64,000 bases of DNA from Microbulbifer sp. MI-G (GCF_030440425.1 NZ_CP098023.1:4361001-4425000); one strand, 5' to 3'. Counted from the first letter of the stretch, positions 46,622 to 56,891 are shown. A program made the numbers and translations. Notes: generated from the letters alone by a model not told the origin.

Positions 46622-46810
46622 TCAACGGCTTCCATTGTTTAGTTCCTCTTCCTTTTGGATACGCAGATACACTTCTTCACGGTGCACGGGCAGGGATTTG
46701 GGGGCCGCAATACCCACCCTGACCTGATTGCCTGAAATACCCAATACGGTGACGGAAACATTTTTTCCAATTCTGAGGTTCTCGCCTGGCCGGCGTTTTA
46801 CAACCAACAT
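46622..46810 (-). CDS. csrA: Carbon storage regulator CsrA/RsmA
   Basis: 62 residues: [20 protein letters not shown], then [34 protein letters not shown]-binding dimer that blocks or alters translation at GGA motifs. The N-terminal [10 protein letters not shown] differs from the common MLILTRRVGE, marking it as a divergent paralogue. ATG 46810 is dictated by the conserved start. It is a single gene, not in the usual place after alaS/lysC. Confidence 0.92.
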   Translation of the reverse strand: MLVVKRRPGENLRIGKNVSVTVLGISGNQVRVGIAAPKSLPVHREEVYLRIQKEEELNNGSR

Positions 46811-47840
46811 AAGCCTTTCCTTCCGGATCGCAAATCCTGGAGTGATTTTTTGTGATGGGAATAGCTGGAAAATAACGACGGGAGGCAAGGCAGGGTGGGG
46901 CGCGGGAACGGTAGGCGGTAAAGCAAAACAGGCGCGTGCAACGCTTCCAGAGCCTGGGCAACCACCCCAGGCGTCTGGTAATGTCCCACTTTATTGAAGA
47001 CGAGCGGGCTTCTAGCGTATTATCCATAGAGCCATTTTGATATCACGTTATCAATTTGGTTAGCTGGCCCTTTGGTGTTAGTGCACCTTGGGTCAGCGCC
47101 TTTTACTTACGCTTAGGTCACGTACCGTTCTCCTGTGGAAGGGAAGGGGTTTGGGAAAATGCCTGGGTATTTCGATGCTATTGGGCCATTGGCGCAGAGC
47201 GGCTGGCCCAATTACAACCCATCACGCAGATAAATATTTATCGATTTTACGCCGCTCTTGCAGGAAAGAAAACGAAATACCATCCAATAAGATAATTTTG
47301 GTGCCACTATTTCTATTGATATGCGCACGAAAAAACGCAATGGACCCACCCGTTGACTGGGTCCGCTTTATTGCCATTCACCAGAGAAGATCCCGGTGTG
47401 AATTTACATCGACAATCGCCCCAGCCCGACCAAACTCGGCTCGTTCAAGCAGTCGCACCGGGGCAAACAAGACCCCAATCATGCTCAATGCCAGCATGCT
47501 GCCCGCAGACTTTGGCTTTGCGTTTGAACGCACGCTGGCCGATATCACGCAGATTACCTGCAAACCGATTATCGATACGGTGAATACCGACATAGCCTGG
47601 CGTGTCTGCCGGGGCTCACTCTGCGAAAATCCGTCAGGGTCTGCGCCCACTGACCTCGTTTATCCTGGCAACGAAGCAATACCGAAACGGGCCAGTGGCT
47701 CACTCTGGAGTTTTGTAAGGTAGGGCGCCCCTTTGGATTGCAGAGGCGCATGTGTTGCGGCAAGAGGCGGGGGGAATGCGCACACCGTGGGCCTGCCCGC
47801 TGGCATTCACCCCATCACCGGGGCGGGCTGAGGCAGATGA
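46811..47840. other. Intergenic region between csrA and glmU
   Basis: About 1 kb without a gene I can support. Open frames of 60-210 codons on both strands match nothing recognisable. A perfect GGACCCA/TGGGTCC hairpin (47342-47364) is present, followed on the minus strand by a T-rich stretch; it could be a terminator. The region should contain the csrA promoter. Confidence 0.4.
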
Positions 47841-49208
47841 TCACTGGCGTTTTTTTTTGGCCGGGTGCTGCCAGCCGGTGATATTGCGCTGTCTGCCCCG
47901 CGCCACGGCCAGCTCGTCCGCGCCCACTGCGTGGGTGATTGTGGAGCCGGCACCCACGGTGGCGCCCCTGCCCACTTTTACCGGTGCCACCAGTGCGGTG
48001 TTGGAGCCGATAAAAGCGCCGTCCTCAATTTCGGTGAGGGATTTGTTCACACCATCGTAGTTGCAGGTGATGGTGCCGGCACCGACATTCACCGCTTCCC
48101 CCACGGCGGCATCGCCCACATAGGAGAGGTGATTGACCTTGCTGCCAGCACCGATGGTTGCTTTCTTGATCTCGACAAAGTTGCCCACCCTGGCGCCTGT
48201 GGCCAGCCGGGTTCCGGGGCGCAGGCGGGCAAAGGGGCCGATGCTGCAGGCTTCGCCAACCTCGGCCTGCTCAATCACGGAATTGGCCTCCACACGGGTG
48301 CCATCCGCCAGGCGGCAGTTCCTCAACAGGCAGTTGGGACCGATCTGTACGCCCTTGCCCAGGGAGACGGTGCCCTCAAAAATACAGTTGATGTCGATGG
48401 CTACATCGGTGTCGCATTCCAGGCTGCCGCGGATATCAATCCGCGCCGGGTCCAACAGGGTGACCCCCGCATCCATGAGTGCCACAGCGCGGGTGTGTTG
48501 CAGGGCGCGCTCCATCTGCGCCTGCTGTGCGCGACTGTTCACCCCCGCCACTTCCAAGGCATCGCTGGCGCGCACCCCGGTGACGGCGATCTCCTCACTC
48601 ACCGCGCGGGCGATCACATCCGTGAGGTAGTATTCACCCTGGGCATTGTCGCAGGACAATTCAGGCAACCAGCGCGCCAGCAGTTCCGCCGGCGCCGCCA
48701 GTATGCCGGTATTCACCTCGCGGATGCCGAGGGTGGCCGCATCGGCATCCTTCTCTTCAACAATCGCCTGTACGCGGCCCGCATCATCGCGCACTATGCG
48801 TCCGTAGCCGGCGGGGTTGGCCATCTCTACCGAGAGCAGCGCCGGGCCTTTATCCGCCGCTGACAACAGCGACTGCAGGGTGCCCGCCTTGACCAGCGGC
48901 ACATCGCCGTAGAGTACCAGCACCGAGGCCCCTTGGCGGAAATGGGGAATTGCCTGTGCCACAGCATGGCCGGTACCCAGTTGCTCCGCCTGCTGCACAA
49001 ACTGCACGCCGCTGTCGGCAAAGCGGGCCTGCACCTGCTCGGCACCGTGCCCCACAACCACGGTGATACGCACTTCTTCAAGCTGTCTGGCCGTTTCAAT
49101 CACGCGTCCCAGCATGGGGATTCCACCGATCGGGTGCAGTACCTTGGGCAACCCGGAACGCATGCGCGAGCCCTTGCCCGCTGCCAAAACCACAACATCA
49201 ATAGTCAT
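47841..49208 (-). CDS. glmU: Bifunctional GlmU (GlcNAc-1-P uridyltransferase / GlcN-1-P acetyltransferase)
   Basis: Makes UDP-GlcNAc. 455 residues from ATG 49208. The N-terminal pyrophosphorylase has VVLAAGKGSRMRSGLPKVLH, YGDVPLV and the GYGRIVRD region. The C-terminal left-handed beta-helix has hexapeptide repeats, GSKVNHLSYVGDAAVGEAVN and TITCNYDGVNKSLTEIEDGA. In many relatives glmU is followed by deoR-glmS; here about 14 kb intervene. Confidence 0.98.
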   Translation of the reverse strand: MTIDVVVLAAGKGSRMRSGLPKVLHPIGGIPMLGRVIETARQLEEVRITVVVGHGAEQVQARFADSGVQFVQQAEQLGTGHAVAQAIPHFRQGASVLVLYGDVPLVKAGTLQSLLSAADKGPALLSVEMANPAGYGRIVRDDAGRVQAIVEEKDADAATLGIREVNTGILAAPAELLARWLPELSCDNAQGEYYLTDVIARAVSEEIAVTGVRASDALEVAGVNSRAQQAQMERALQHTRAVALMDAGVTLLDPARIDIRGSLECDTDVAIDINCIFEGTVSLGKGVQIGPNCLLRNCRLADGTRVEANSVIEQAEVGEACSIGPFARLRPGTRLATGARVGNFVEIKKATIGAGSKVNHLSYVGDAAVGEAVNVGAGTITCNYDGVNKSLTEIEDGAFIGSNTALVAPVKVGRGATVGAGSTITHAVGADELAVARGRQRNITGWQHPAKKKRQ

Positions 49209-49438
49209 CTTGAATCCAAATCCCGCTAGATCAGTCAACCGGGGCGCATTGTGGCCAGTCTGCCCCGCGAACTCAAGAGCGCCTCACTCCAGCGCAGCAG
49301 GTTGGCGCTCAACGCATTTGGATTGCCACGCGCCCCCTGGACCGGTAGCTTACCCTCTGTAAAATCAACAAGTTGCCTACTCAATACGCACACACAGAGC
49401 CGTCGTGCCAATAACAACATGGCGGGGGGAAAGTTATC

Positions 49439-52400
49439 ATGATCACATTCAAGCACACCAAGCCGCGCTGGCGTTTGTTGGCGCCGGTTGCACTGGCGCT
49501 CACCCTGCCCGCGGCGGCGGTCGCTGAAGCCGCAAAACAGTCACAAGAGCCGGCTGCAGAGGCACAGGAAGCTCAGCAGGAACCCTCCTGGGATATCAAC
49601 AAACCGGCTTACGAATTCAAGCCAATCCAGCTGGATACCCGCGAGACCACCTGGAGCAACCTGGATATCAGCCCGGATGGCGACACCCTCCTGTTCGATA
49701 TGCTGGGCGATATCTACACCGTGCCGGTGAGCGGCGGCGAGGCGGTGGCCCTGACCAATGAGATCGCCTGGAATATGCAGCCGCGCTTCAGCCCGGATGG
49801 CAAAACCATTGTATTTATCAGCGACCGCGATGGTGCCGACAATATCTGGCTGATGGACCGCAATGGTGAAAATCTGCGCCAGCTCACTACGGAAAAAGAG
49901 AACCTGCTGCACTCGCCCAACTGGAGCCCCGACGGCCAGTATCTGGTGGCGCGCAAGGGCTTTATGTCCGGGCGCAGCATCCCCGCCGGGGAAATCTGGA
50001 TGTACCATTATGGCGGTGGCGAGGGTCGCCAGTTGAAGGCGCGTATCGGCGGCGAGATTGCACAGAAAAATATTGCCGACCCGGCCTTCTCCCCGGATGG
50101 CCGCTACGTGTATTACGCCATCGATACCACCCCCGGTACCGTGTGGGAGTACAATAAAAACTCCACCCGGGAGATTTTTGCCATCAACCGCTACGACCTG
50201 CAGGATGGGGAAGAGGAGACCTTTATCTCCGGCCCCGGTGGCGCCGTAGCGCCGGTTCCCTCCCCGGACGGCAGCAAGCTGGCCTTTATCCGCCGCCAGG
50301 ACAACCAGACTTCCCTGTTCCTGAAAGACCTGGACACCGGCCTGGAAACCCCGGTGTATGCGGGCCTGGAGCGGGACCTGCAGGAAATCTTCGGCCCCCA
50401 CGGCAACTATGTGCAATACGACTGGATGCCCGATGGCGAGTCACTGATTGTGTGGAGCGGCGGTAAGTTCCTGCGTATCTCGGTTCACGGCGACAGCGTT
50501 GCACCAATTGAAACCCACGTAAAAGTCGAAAAGCAGGTGGCCGATGCAGTGCGCTTCCCGGTGGAAGTGGCCCCGGAAACCTTCGATGTGAAAATGATTC
50601 GCTGGGCGCAGAAATCCCCCAACGGCAAGCAGGTGGCTTTCCAGGCCTTGGGCAGGATTTATATCCAGGATATCGACAGCGGTGAGCGCCGCCGCCTCAC
50701 CCGCCAGAATGACCACTTCGAGTTTTACCCCAGCTGGTCCCGGGATGGCCGCGAGATCACCTATGTCACCTGGGATGACGAAAAGCTCGGCCATGTGCGC
50801 GTGGTTTCCGCGCGCAATGGCCGCGGCAGGAACATCACCCGCCAGCCGGGCCTGTATGTGGAACCGACTTTCTCCCCCAGCGGTGACACCGTGGCTTACC
50901 GCCGCTTTACCGGCGGTTACCTGCTCAGCCCCGAGTACGCCCTGGAGCCGGGTATCTACCTGGCCGATGCCGGTGGCGACTGGCAACGGCGGGTGGTGAA
51001 GTCCGGTTATGAGCCCCACTTCGGTGCCAGCGATGAGCGTATTTATTTCTCTGAATATGTTGGCGCCAACGGCGGCAAGCGCGTGCTGAAAAGCACCAAT
51101 CTGGAAGGCAAGGACGAGCGCGAGCATCTGCACGGCGCCGAGATCACCTCCTTCCGCTTGTCTCCCGACGGGCAATGGGTTGCCTTTACCCAGGACTTCA
51201 AAGCCTTTGTCGCGCCCTTTATGCACACCGGCAAATCCGAGGTGATCGGCCCCGATAGCAAAGCGGTCAAAGTCACCCGGGTCTCCAAGCGCGCCGGTGA
51301 AAACCTGCACTGGTCCGCCGATAGCGGCACACTCGGTTGGTCCCATGGCCCCAAACTGTTCGAGCGCGCATTAAAAGACGCCTTCCTCTTTGTTGCCGGT
51401 GCCCCCGATGCGTTGCCGGAGCCGGTTTCGGAGGGTATCGACCTGGGCTTTGAGCAGCCCTTCGACAACCGCGCGGGTCTGGTCGCCCTGACCGGCGGTA
51501 CCGTGGTCACCATGCGCGATGCGGAGAACACCCGCGAAATTATCGAGAATGGGGTTGTGCTGTTGCGCGGTAACCGCATTGTGGCGGTGGGCCCCGCTGC
51601 CGAGGTGGCCATCCCTGAGCAAGCCAAGCGTATCGATGTCACCGGCAAAACCGTGCTGCCGGGCCTGATCGACGCCCATGCCCACGGCGCCCAGGGTCGC
51701 GAGGAGATTATTCCGCAGCAGAACTGGAACCTTTTCTCCAGCCTGGCATTCGGGGTAACCACCATTCACGACCCCTCCAACGACAGCAGCGAGATCTTCT
51801 CCGCCGCGGAAATGCAGAAGGCCGGCCTGATTACCGGGCCGCGCATCTTCTCCACCGGTACCATTCTCTATGGCGCCAAGGGTCCCGGCTACAAAGCCAA
51901 GATCCACTCACTGGAAGATGCCCGCTTCCATGTCAACCGTCTCAAGGAGATGGGTGCCATCTCGGTGAAGAGCTACAACCAGCCCCGCCGTGACCAGCGC
52001 CAGCAGGTCCTGCAGGCAGCCCGCGAGGCCGGTATCATGGTGGTGCCGGAGGGCGGCGGTAAGTACCAGCACAATATGAATATGATTGTGGACGGGCACA
52101 CCGGTATCGAGCACTCCCTGCCCATCGCCAATGTCTACGGCGATGTGGAGCAGCTGTGGGGCCAGACCCGGGTGGGTTACACACCGACCTTTGTGGTGGC
52201 CTACGGCGGCCTCTGGGGCGAGGAGTACTGGTATGACCGCACTGAGGTGTGGAAAAACCAGCGCCTGACCCGCTTTACCCCGGACTTTATCGTCAATCCG
52301 CGCTCCATCCGCCGCCCCACGGCGCCGGATGCCCACTACAACCACTTTAACGTGGCCCGCCAGGCCAAGCAGCTGCGCGACGAGGGTGTCACGGTGCACA

Positions 52401-52792
52401 TCGGTGCCCACGGCCAGCGCGAGGGCCTGGGCGCGCACTGGGAATTGTGGATGATGGAACAGGGTGGCTTCACCCCCTGGGAGGCCTTCCGCGCCGGTAC
52501 CATTGACGGTGCCCGCTACCTGGGTATGGACGGGGATATCGGCAGCATCGAGGCGGGCAAACTGGCGGACCTGATCGTGGTGGATGGCAACCCACTGGAC
52601 AACCTACGCCTGTCTGAAAATATCGCCTACACGGTGATCAACGGCCGGGTGTTCGAAGCGGAGACCATGAATGAGCTGGGCAGGGGAGAGCGCCTGGCGT
52701 TCTTCCACGAGCGCCTGCCTATCAGCGCCATGCCGGCACCCACCGCCGAAGCCATCCAGGCGAAGAGGGAGCGGCATCACTGGGTGCACTGA
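49439..52792 (+). CDS. Secreted TolB/WD40-like beta-propeller fused to an amidohydrolase
   Basis: 1117 residues. Signal peptide (ALALTLPAAAVAEA), then a propeller with recurring PDG repeats (SPDGDTLLFDMLGDIY-like, FSPDGKTIVFISDRDGADNI, WSPDGQYLVARKG) to about residue 690. The amidohydrolase domain follows: GGTVVTMRDAENTREIIENG, the metal strand LPGLIDAHAHG with intact HxH, later HIGAHGQREG and the C-terminal LADLIVVDGNPLDNL. Predicted exported metal-dependent hydrolase; substrate unknown, possibly peptide or imide. GGGGG precedes ATG 49439. Confidence 0.9.
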   Translation: MITFKHTKPRWRLLAPVALALTLPAAAVAEAAKQSQEPAAEAQEAQQEPSWDINKPAYEFKPIQLDTRETTWSNLDISPDGDTLLFDMLGDIYTVPVSGGEAVALTNEIAWNMQPRFSPDGKTIVFISDRDGADNIWLMDRNGENLRQLTTEKENLLHSPNWSPDGQYLVARKGFMSGRSIPAGEIWMYHYGGGEGRQLKARIGGEIAQKNIADPAFSPDGRYVYYAIDTTPGTVWEYNKNSTREIFAINRYDLQDGEEETFISGPGGAVAPVPSPDGSKLAFIRRQDNQTSLFLKDLDTGLETPVYAGLERDLQEIFGPHGNYVQYDWMPDGESLIVWSGGKFLRISVHGDSVAPIETHVKVEKQVADAVRFPVEVAPETFDVKMIRWAQKSPNGKQVAFQALGRIYIQDIDSGERRRLTRQNDHFEFYPSWSRDGREITYVTWDDEKLGHVRVVSARNGRGRNITRQPGLYVEPTFSPSGDTVAYRRFTGGYLLSPEYALEPGIYLADAGGDWQRRVVKSGYEPHFGASDERIYFSEYVGANGGKRVLKSTNLEGKDEREHLHGAEITSFRLSPDGQWVAFTQDFKAFVAPFMHTGKSEVIGPDSKAVKVTRVSKRAGENLHWSADSGTLGWSHGPKLFERALKDAFLFVAGAPDALPEPVSEGIDLGFEQPFDNRAGLVALTGGTVVTMRDAENTREIIENGVVLLRGNRIVAVGPAAEVAIPEQAKRIDVTGKTVLPGLIDAHAHGAQGREEIIPQQNWNLFSSLAFGVTTIHDPSNDSSEIFSAAEMQKAGLITGPRIFSTGTILYGAKGPGYKAKIHSLEDARFHVNRLKEMGAISVKSYNQPRRDQRQQVLQAAREAGIMVVPEGGGKYQHNMNMIVDGHTGIEHSLPIANVYGDVEQLWGQTRVGYTPTFVVAYGGLWGEEYWYDRTEVWKNQRLTRFTPDFIVNPRSIRRPTAPDAHYNHFNVARQAKQLRDEGVTVHIGAHGQREGLGAHWELWMMEQGGFTPWEAFRAGTIDGARYLGMDGDIGSIEAGKLADLIVVDGNPLDNLRLSENIAYTVINGRVFEAETMNELGRGERLAFFHERLPISAMPAPTAEAIQAKRERHHWVH

Positions 52793-52813
52793 TTGCGCAA
52801 CCTCCCAGGGCAC

Positions 52814-52848
52814 AAAAAAGGCCGGCAATGAAAATTGCCGGCCTTTTT
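52814..52848. terminator. Bidirectional terminator
   Basis: A long perfect hairpin GGCCGGCAAT gaaa ATTGCCGGCC flanked by an A-run and a T-run, between the convergent amidohydrolase and GST genes. Confidence 0.95.
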
Positions 52849-52868
52849 ATTGAACCAAGCCAGTACCA

Positions 52869-53501
52869 TCAGGTTTCACTGGCCTTCTCAACCAGGGCAT
52901 CATCCAGTTCTGCGGCCCGTTTCAACGCGGGGCGCTGCTGTAACCGCGCAAAGTAGTCCACAAACGCTTCCCGCTTTTCCAGCGTACCGAACTGCATACC
53001 CCAACCAATATGGGAGCCCACATAAACATCGGCTGCGGTAAAGCGCTCACCAGCGATAAACGGGTTGGCTTTTACCGCCATAGCCAGGGTGCTCAGGGTG
53101 TATTCATAGTTACCATACCCCAGCATCCTCTCCTTCTCCGCATCTGGCTCTTCTGCAAACACCCGTTTGTTGGTCAGCGCAGATTCCAGCGGCCCCGCAG
53201 CAAAAAAGAGCCAGCGGTAGTAGTTTGCCTTTTCTTTCATTGTCTGTGGCAGAAGTCCCGCTGCGGGGAACACCTCTGCCAGGTAGGCGCAAATAGCCGC
53301 CCCCTCGGTAACCACATTGCCGTTGTGCACGATCACCGGTACCTTGCCCATCGGGTTGATGGCCAGGTACTCCACAGATTTCATCCCGGCACCATAGTCC
53401 AGCACCACAGTCTTATAGGCAACGCCCACCTCTTCCAGCATCCAGCGCACGATGCGCCCGCGGGACTGGGGGTTGGTATAGAAAATCAGATCTTCACGCA
53501 T
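52869..53501 (-). CDS. Glutathione S-transferase family protein
   Basis: 210 residues. The N-terminal thioredoxin-like domain has FYTNPQSRGRIVRWMLEEVG, INPMGKVPVIVHNGNVVTEG and the Glu-Ser/Gly-binding turn. The C-terminal helical domain has GERFTAADVYVGSHIGWGM. Soluble detoxification-type GST; substrate unknown. Confidence 0.93.
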   Translation of the reverse strand: MREDLIFYTNPQSRGRIVRWMLEEVGVAYKTVVLDYGAGMKSVEYLAINPMGKVPVIVHNGNVVTEGAAICAYLAEVFPAAGLLPQTMKEKANYYRWLFFAAGPLESALTNKRVFAEEPDAEKERMLGYGNYEYTLSTLAMAVKANPFIAGERFTAADVYVGSHIGWGMQFGTLEKREAFVDYFARLQQRPALKRAAELDDALVEKASET

Positions 53502-53989
53502 TGCATTTTCCTAAAGTTCAACAATAAAGGGGAGTTTATACATCGATAAAAAATCGATGCGAGGGATTTCGACGACAAAGAATCAACAAATTTTAGTATG
53601 GAAAAGCGGGTTCATATCCTATTGCCCCGACAGATTCAGCAACAGATAAAAAAGCAGCCCAAGTCACCTTACCCTATCGGGCTGGGATACAAGCGAGCAG
53701 CCTTCCAGTGTTACATTGCCAAGGCAAGGACAAAGCGTTGCCTGTTGAATGCCTTGTATATTACCCGCTTCCGTTGACGTATGATTTAACTTCCTGGTTA
53801 TTAATCAAAGAACTGTATGTCACCGACAGTATCGAATATCACCATTGAGGTGTGGGAAAAGCATCGACGATGGCGCTTGCCCGGGAGGTACAGTAAACCG
53901 GAAGGAACAGTGCGTAGCCAGAAATTGACCTGACAGACAGCTACTGACGAACCGATACGTCGGATCAGGTCTGAATTGCTACCTCTGAT
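53502..53989. other. Intergenic region
   Basis: About 490 bp with no gene I can support. A GACCTGA ... TCAGGTC inverted repeat spans 53928-53972, close to the end of the next minus-strand gene; it may act as a terminator-like element. Confidence 0.4.
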
Positions 53990-54754
53990 TTAGCTACCAA
54001 ACTTAAGCTGAAAGCATTTAAGTTGATCACGCGTTGACATAAACTGGTTTTTGCAGCGTCCAAGCAATTGCTCCGGACTATGATCAAAAGCCTTGGCGCT
54101 TTCAATACATTGCTTACGTGTGCTGGTGCTCATAAAAGCACTTTGACAAGCTTTGACGATAGCAAAGGGCTCATAGGTAAAGGGCTTTAACTGCTCCAGA
54201 CAAGCGAAGCGACCCTGGGTAGATAAAGTGAACTCACTACAGGTTTTCAATGCGCCTTTTTCTGAGTGAGGGTAGTTGTTTATCAACTGCACACATCTTT
54301 CGCGACTACTTCTGGAATTAAAATGCTCAGCGCAGATTTCGATACGCGCTGAGTAGGCCAGGGCAAGTTCTTGCTGGCTCGGCACAGTGTCCTCTGGCTC
54401 AGTAACTTGATATTCATCTTCTTGTGCATACAGATTGCGCGCCAGTACAATCTTATCTTGGCTGTGAGTGCGATTGGAGAAAAGCTTGATGTGTTTTACG
54501 CCCTCCACCTCAGTTTCAAAACGGAATCGGCCATTTTTCTTTTTCTGCATCCTGTGTACTTCACCCTCAATTTCTACACGAGAGCAGGACTGCATATCGT
54601 CCACAGCAAAGAAGGTGCCGTTTGGCGTGGTATAGGCATAAGCAATGCCTTTGCAGTCTTGCAGGTATTTAGAGGGCCACTTGGAGCTGAGCTTGGCGGC
54701 CTGTGCACCACAGGCTATGGCACATAGAAGAATCAATAAAAAAGCCTTGTTCAA
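53990..54754 (-). CDS. Secreted protein with four exact CX12C repeats
   Basis: 254 residues: signal peptide (FLLILLCAIACGAQAA), an N-terminal beta-rich region (about 20-115) with two cysteines, then four repeats of period 31: ICAEHFNSRSSRERC, TCSEFTLSTQGRFAC, ACQSAFMSTSTRKQC, RCKNQFMSTRDQLKC. Every pair is C-x12-C, and each linker is exactly 17 residues. Such spacing suits stacked helical hairpins, each held by a disulfide, in the periplasm. No family recognised. Confidence 0.75.
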   Translation of the reverse strand: MNKAFLLILLCAIACGAQAAKLSSKWPSKYLQDCKGIAYAYTTPNGTFFAVDDMQSCSRVEIEGEVHRMQKKKNGRFRFETEVEGVKHIKLFSNRTHSQDKIVLARNLYAQEDEYQVTEPEDTVPSQQELALAYSARIEICAEHFNSRSSRERCVQLINNYPHSEKGALKTCSEFTLSTQGRFACLEQLKPFTYEPFAIVKACQSAFMSTSTRKQCIESAKAFDHSPEQLLGRCKNQFMSTRDQLKCFQLKFGS

Positions 54755-55294
54755 TTTGAACCCCTGAAGATATTTCTTTAATACATTGAGTATTATCCTG
54801 CTCGACTAATAATGAACCCGAGCTGAACCCAATCACAAAACGGCCAGCAAGCACAACCGCACTTATAACAGGATGTACACATAACACCTATCCTGAGCAT
54901 GACCAAAACCCTTAAAGCAGCGCAGGATAGTCTAGCTTGATCAAGACATTAATAGAAAAACACGGTAAAAAAGCGTGCGGGTGCTGGAATGACCGTCCTC
55001 AAGCTGTACAGCATAGAAAGATAATCGAGTTCGGTTGTGCCCTTGCCTCAAGGCCCTGTGGCAGCATCAGAGAGGCAATAGGCAACGCACAGGGCCTGGT
55101 GCCGCACTCGTATCTATTGGGCTGAAGTTTGAGGGCCACCAGCATCGCAGCGGGAACGACGCAAAAACATCGCCCGCCTGCTGCCTTGTCTGGGCCTTTT
55201 CGAAATCTGAGCCTCCCCCTCTGTGGGGTTGCTACCTTTCGCCTCTGTGATCGCCTTGAAATTGCGGTAAGAAAGGCGTAAACGGCTTTCTTAA
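54755..55294. other. Intergenic region
   Basis: About 540 bp. Only short open frames without ribosome binding sites or recognisable products; no tRNA cloverleaf seen. Should contain the promoter of the CX12C gene near its right side of the start (54755-54850). Confidence 0.4.
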
Positions 55295-55894
55295 TTAAAA
55301 GCTGCTTGAAATTAGCAGTCCAGTGGCATTCTCTATATCACCAGTGAGATATTGCTGGAAATACAGCCCGAGAGAAAAACTTTCAAAGTCTTTCTGCGCT
55401 GAGACCTTGGCGTATATGCCACCGTCAATCTCAATATCTTCATCGTAACAATTACTGCAATTATCTATGCCCCGCTCAGAGGCAAAAAGGTGGGTGTAGC
55501 CTGCCTGAGTGATGACGCTCATTCCCTGCTCTACAAACTGCCACTGATAGCCGGTAGCAACAAAAGCGGTAACCGCACTGGCACTAGAGTCATTTACAGA
55601 AATGTCACCGTCATTAAAAAGGCCAGTCCCTTCAACAACTTGTGAAAACTCCTGCTCATCGTCGTACCCCAAATAGCCCAATCCAAAACTGCTTATCCAG
55701 TTATTTTGTATGTAGTTGGCAGACACATCGATAGACCAGGCACTATCCCCAACACCTTCCAAGGCAGCTTGCTTACTGTCTAAGTTAACTTGAGATAGAT
55801 TGGCAGAGAAAGACCACTGACTTTGTACATCTTGCTGCTCGGCAATCGCAAAAGAGGACCCGAACACTAGGGCCAAACCAAGAATTGTTTTCAT
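55295..55894 (-). CDS. Predicted outer-membrane beta-barrel protein
   Basis: About 199 residues: signal peptide (MKTILGLALVFGSSFAIAEQ), then alternating amphipathic strands (QWSFSANLSQVNLD, AWSIDVSANYIQNNWISSFG, SVITQAGYTHLFAS, SFSLGLYFQQYLTG) and a terminal SSSF, the aromatic C-terminus recognised by the BAM complex. A CSNC pair lies in one loop. Small barrel of about eight strands; function unknown. ATG 55900 is the alternative start. Confidence 0.72.
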   Translation of the reverse strand: MKTILGLALVFGSSFAIAEQQDVQSQWSFSANLSQVNLDSKQAALEGVGDSAWSIDVSANYIQNNWISSFGLGYLGYDDEQEFSQVVEGTGLFNDGDISVNDSSASAVTAFVATGYQWQFVEQGMSVITQAGYTHLFASERGIDNCSNCYDEDIEIDGGIYAKVSAQKDFESFSLGLYFQQYLTGDIENATGLLISSSF

Positions 55895-56404
55895 ATTCAT
55901 CTCGCAAAAAAAGCGCGATTTTACAAGTTGGCAATAATTAATCAAGTACAGGGAAGTTCGCCTGGAATTTGAAATTAAACAAAAATAGCCGGTATTTGTA
56001 AGATTTAACTCTCTATACGGGCCGATTTCCTGGCTTATCCGAACTCATCAACCACTATCTGGGTGGGTGTCTGCTTGGTAGGGTTTCTTGGCGGGCTAAA
56101 GGGCTCTGAAATTGTTATACATCACCGCTATGACCAGACACTGTCACCACCAAATGATTATTCATTAAGTGTTCCGGTGCTACAAAGCCTGATATTTTCC
56201 CTAGCCAGGTATTTAGATCATAGAGCAAACCACAAACCGCTCCCTGAGTTTTCTTTTTTATTCTGCACTCTTTGGTCAATACTGTTACAACGGACTTATC
56301 GTATTCCTGTTCAAGCCCGGTTCCCGGGTGTGGTAGGAAGAGTGCGTGAAATAACCCTGCGCTAAAGGCTCTGAAGTGGTTGGACAATAGCCACTGATAC
56401 TTAC
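55895..56404. other. Intergenic region
   Basis: About 510 bp with no supportable gene; open frames of 90-110 codons on both strands look like chance. Confidence 0.4.
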
Positions 56405-56431
56405 AAAAAAAGCAGCCGAAGCCGCTTTTTT
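56405..56431 (-). terminator. Terminator of the atp operon
   Basis: On the minus strand AGCGGC ttcg GCTGCT flanked by an A-run and a T7 run, about 40 bp after atpC. A second small hairpin CACCTGaaaaCAGGTG lies between it and the gene. Confidence 0.9.
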
Positions 56432-56471
56432 AGTCACCTGAAAACAGGTGTTCGGAAAGGTAAGGCAGCGA

Positions 56472-56891
56472 CTACTTGCCGGCCGCCTTACGAATCGCCT
56501 GCAGGGTGCGCAGGCGCGCTTCGGCTTCGGCCAGCTGGGCCGAGATGCGCGCGTAGTCGACCTCGGAGGGCGCTTTGTGCAGGGCGTGTTCCGCTTCCTC
56601 GCGGGCCTTCTGCGCGGCCTCTTCATCGATTTCCCGTTCGGCCACGTCCGCGAGGATGGTCACCATATTCGGCTGCACCTCGGCGTAGCCACCGCTGACG
56701 AACAATACCTCTTCTTCACCATCGGCTTTGATGATGCGTACCGGTCCGGGCTTCAGGGCAGTGAGCAACTGCGCGTGACCATAGGAGAGCCCCAGCTCCC
56801 CTTCGATGCCACTCACAATCACCATCCGCACCAGTCCGGAGAAGAGAGACTGCTCGGCGCTGACAATGTCACAGTGTACTGTCATGGCCAT
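56472..56891 (-). CDS. atpC: ATP synthase epsilon subunit
   Basis: 139 residues. Beta-sandwich domain ([39 protein letters not shown]) and C-terminal helical hairpin. Regulatory stalk subunit of F1. Last gene of the operon. Confidence 0.97.
   Translation of the reverse strand: MAMTVHCDIVSAEQSLFSGLVRMVIVSGIEGELGLSYGHAQLLTALKPGPVRIIKADGEEEVLFVSGGYAEVQPNMVTILADVAEREIDEEAAQKAREEAEHALHKAPSEVDYARISAQLAEAEARLRTLQAIRKAAGK

Noticed and set aside
47088..47723. 211-codon open frame between csrA and glmU (and a 90-codon frame opposite)
   Set aside because: No ribosome binding site, low-complexity composition, no recognisable domain; treated as chance.
36640..47840. Integron integrase gene intI or attI platform
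   Set aside because: No open frame of tyrosine-recombinase type on either strand; only an IS3 transposase is present.
49541..52438. Long minus-strand open frames (up to 301 codons) opposite the WD40-amidohydrolase gene
   Set aside because: GC-rich shadow frames of a clearly coding plus strand.
56063..56387. Open frames between the outer-membrane protein gene and atpC
   Set aside because: Both strands are open over about 90-100 codons with no domain, signal or ribosome binding site.
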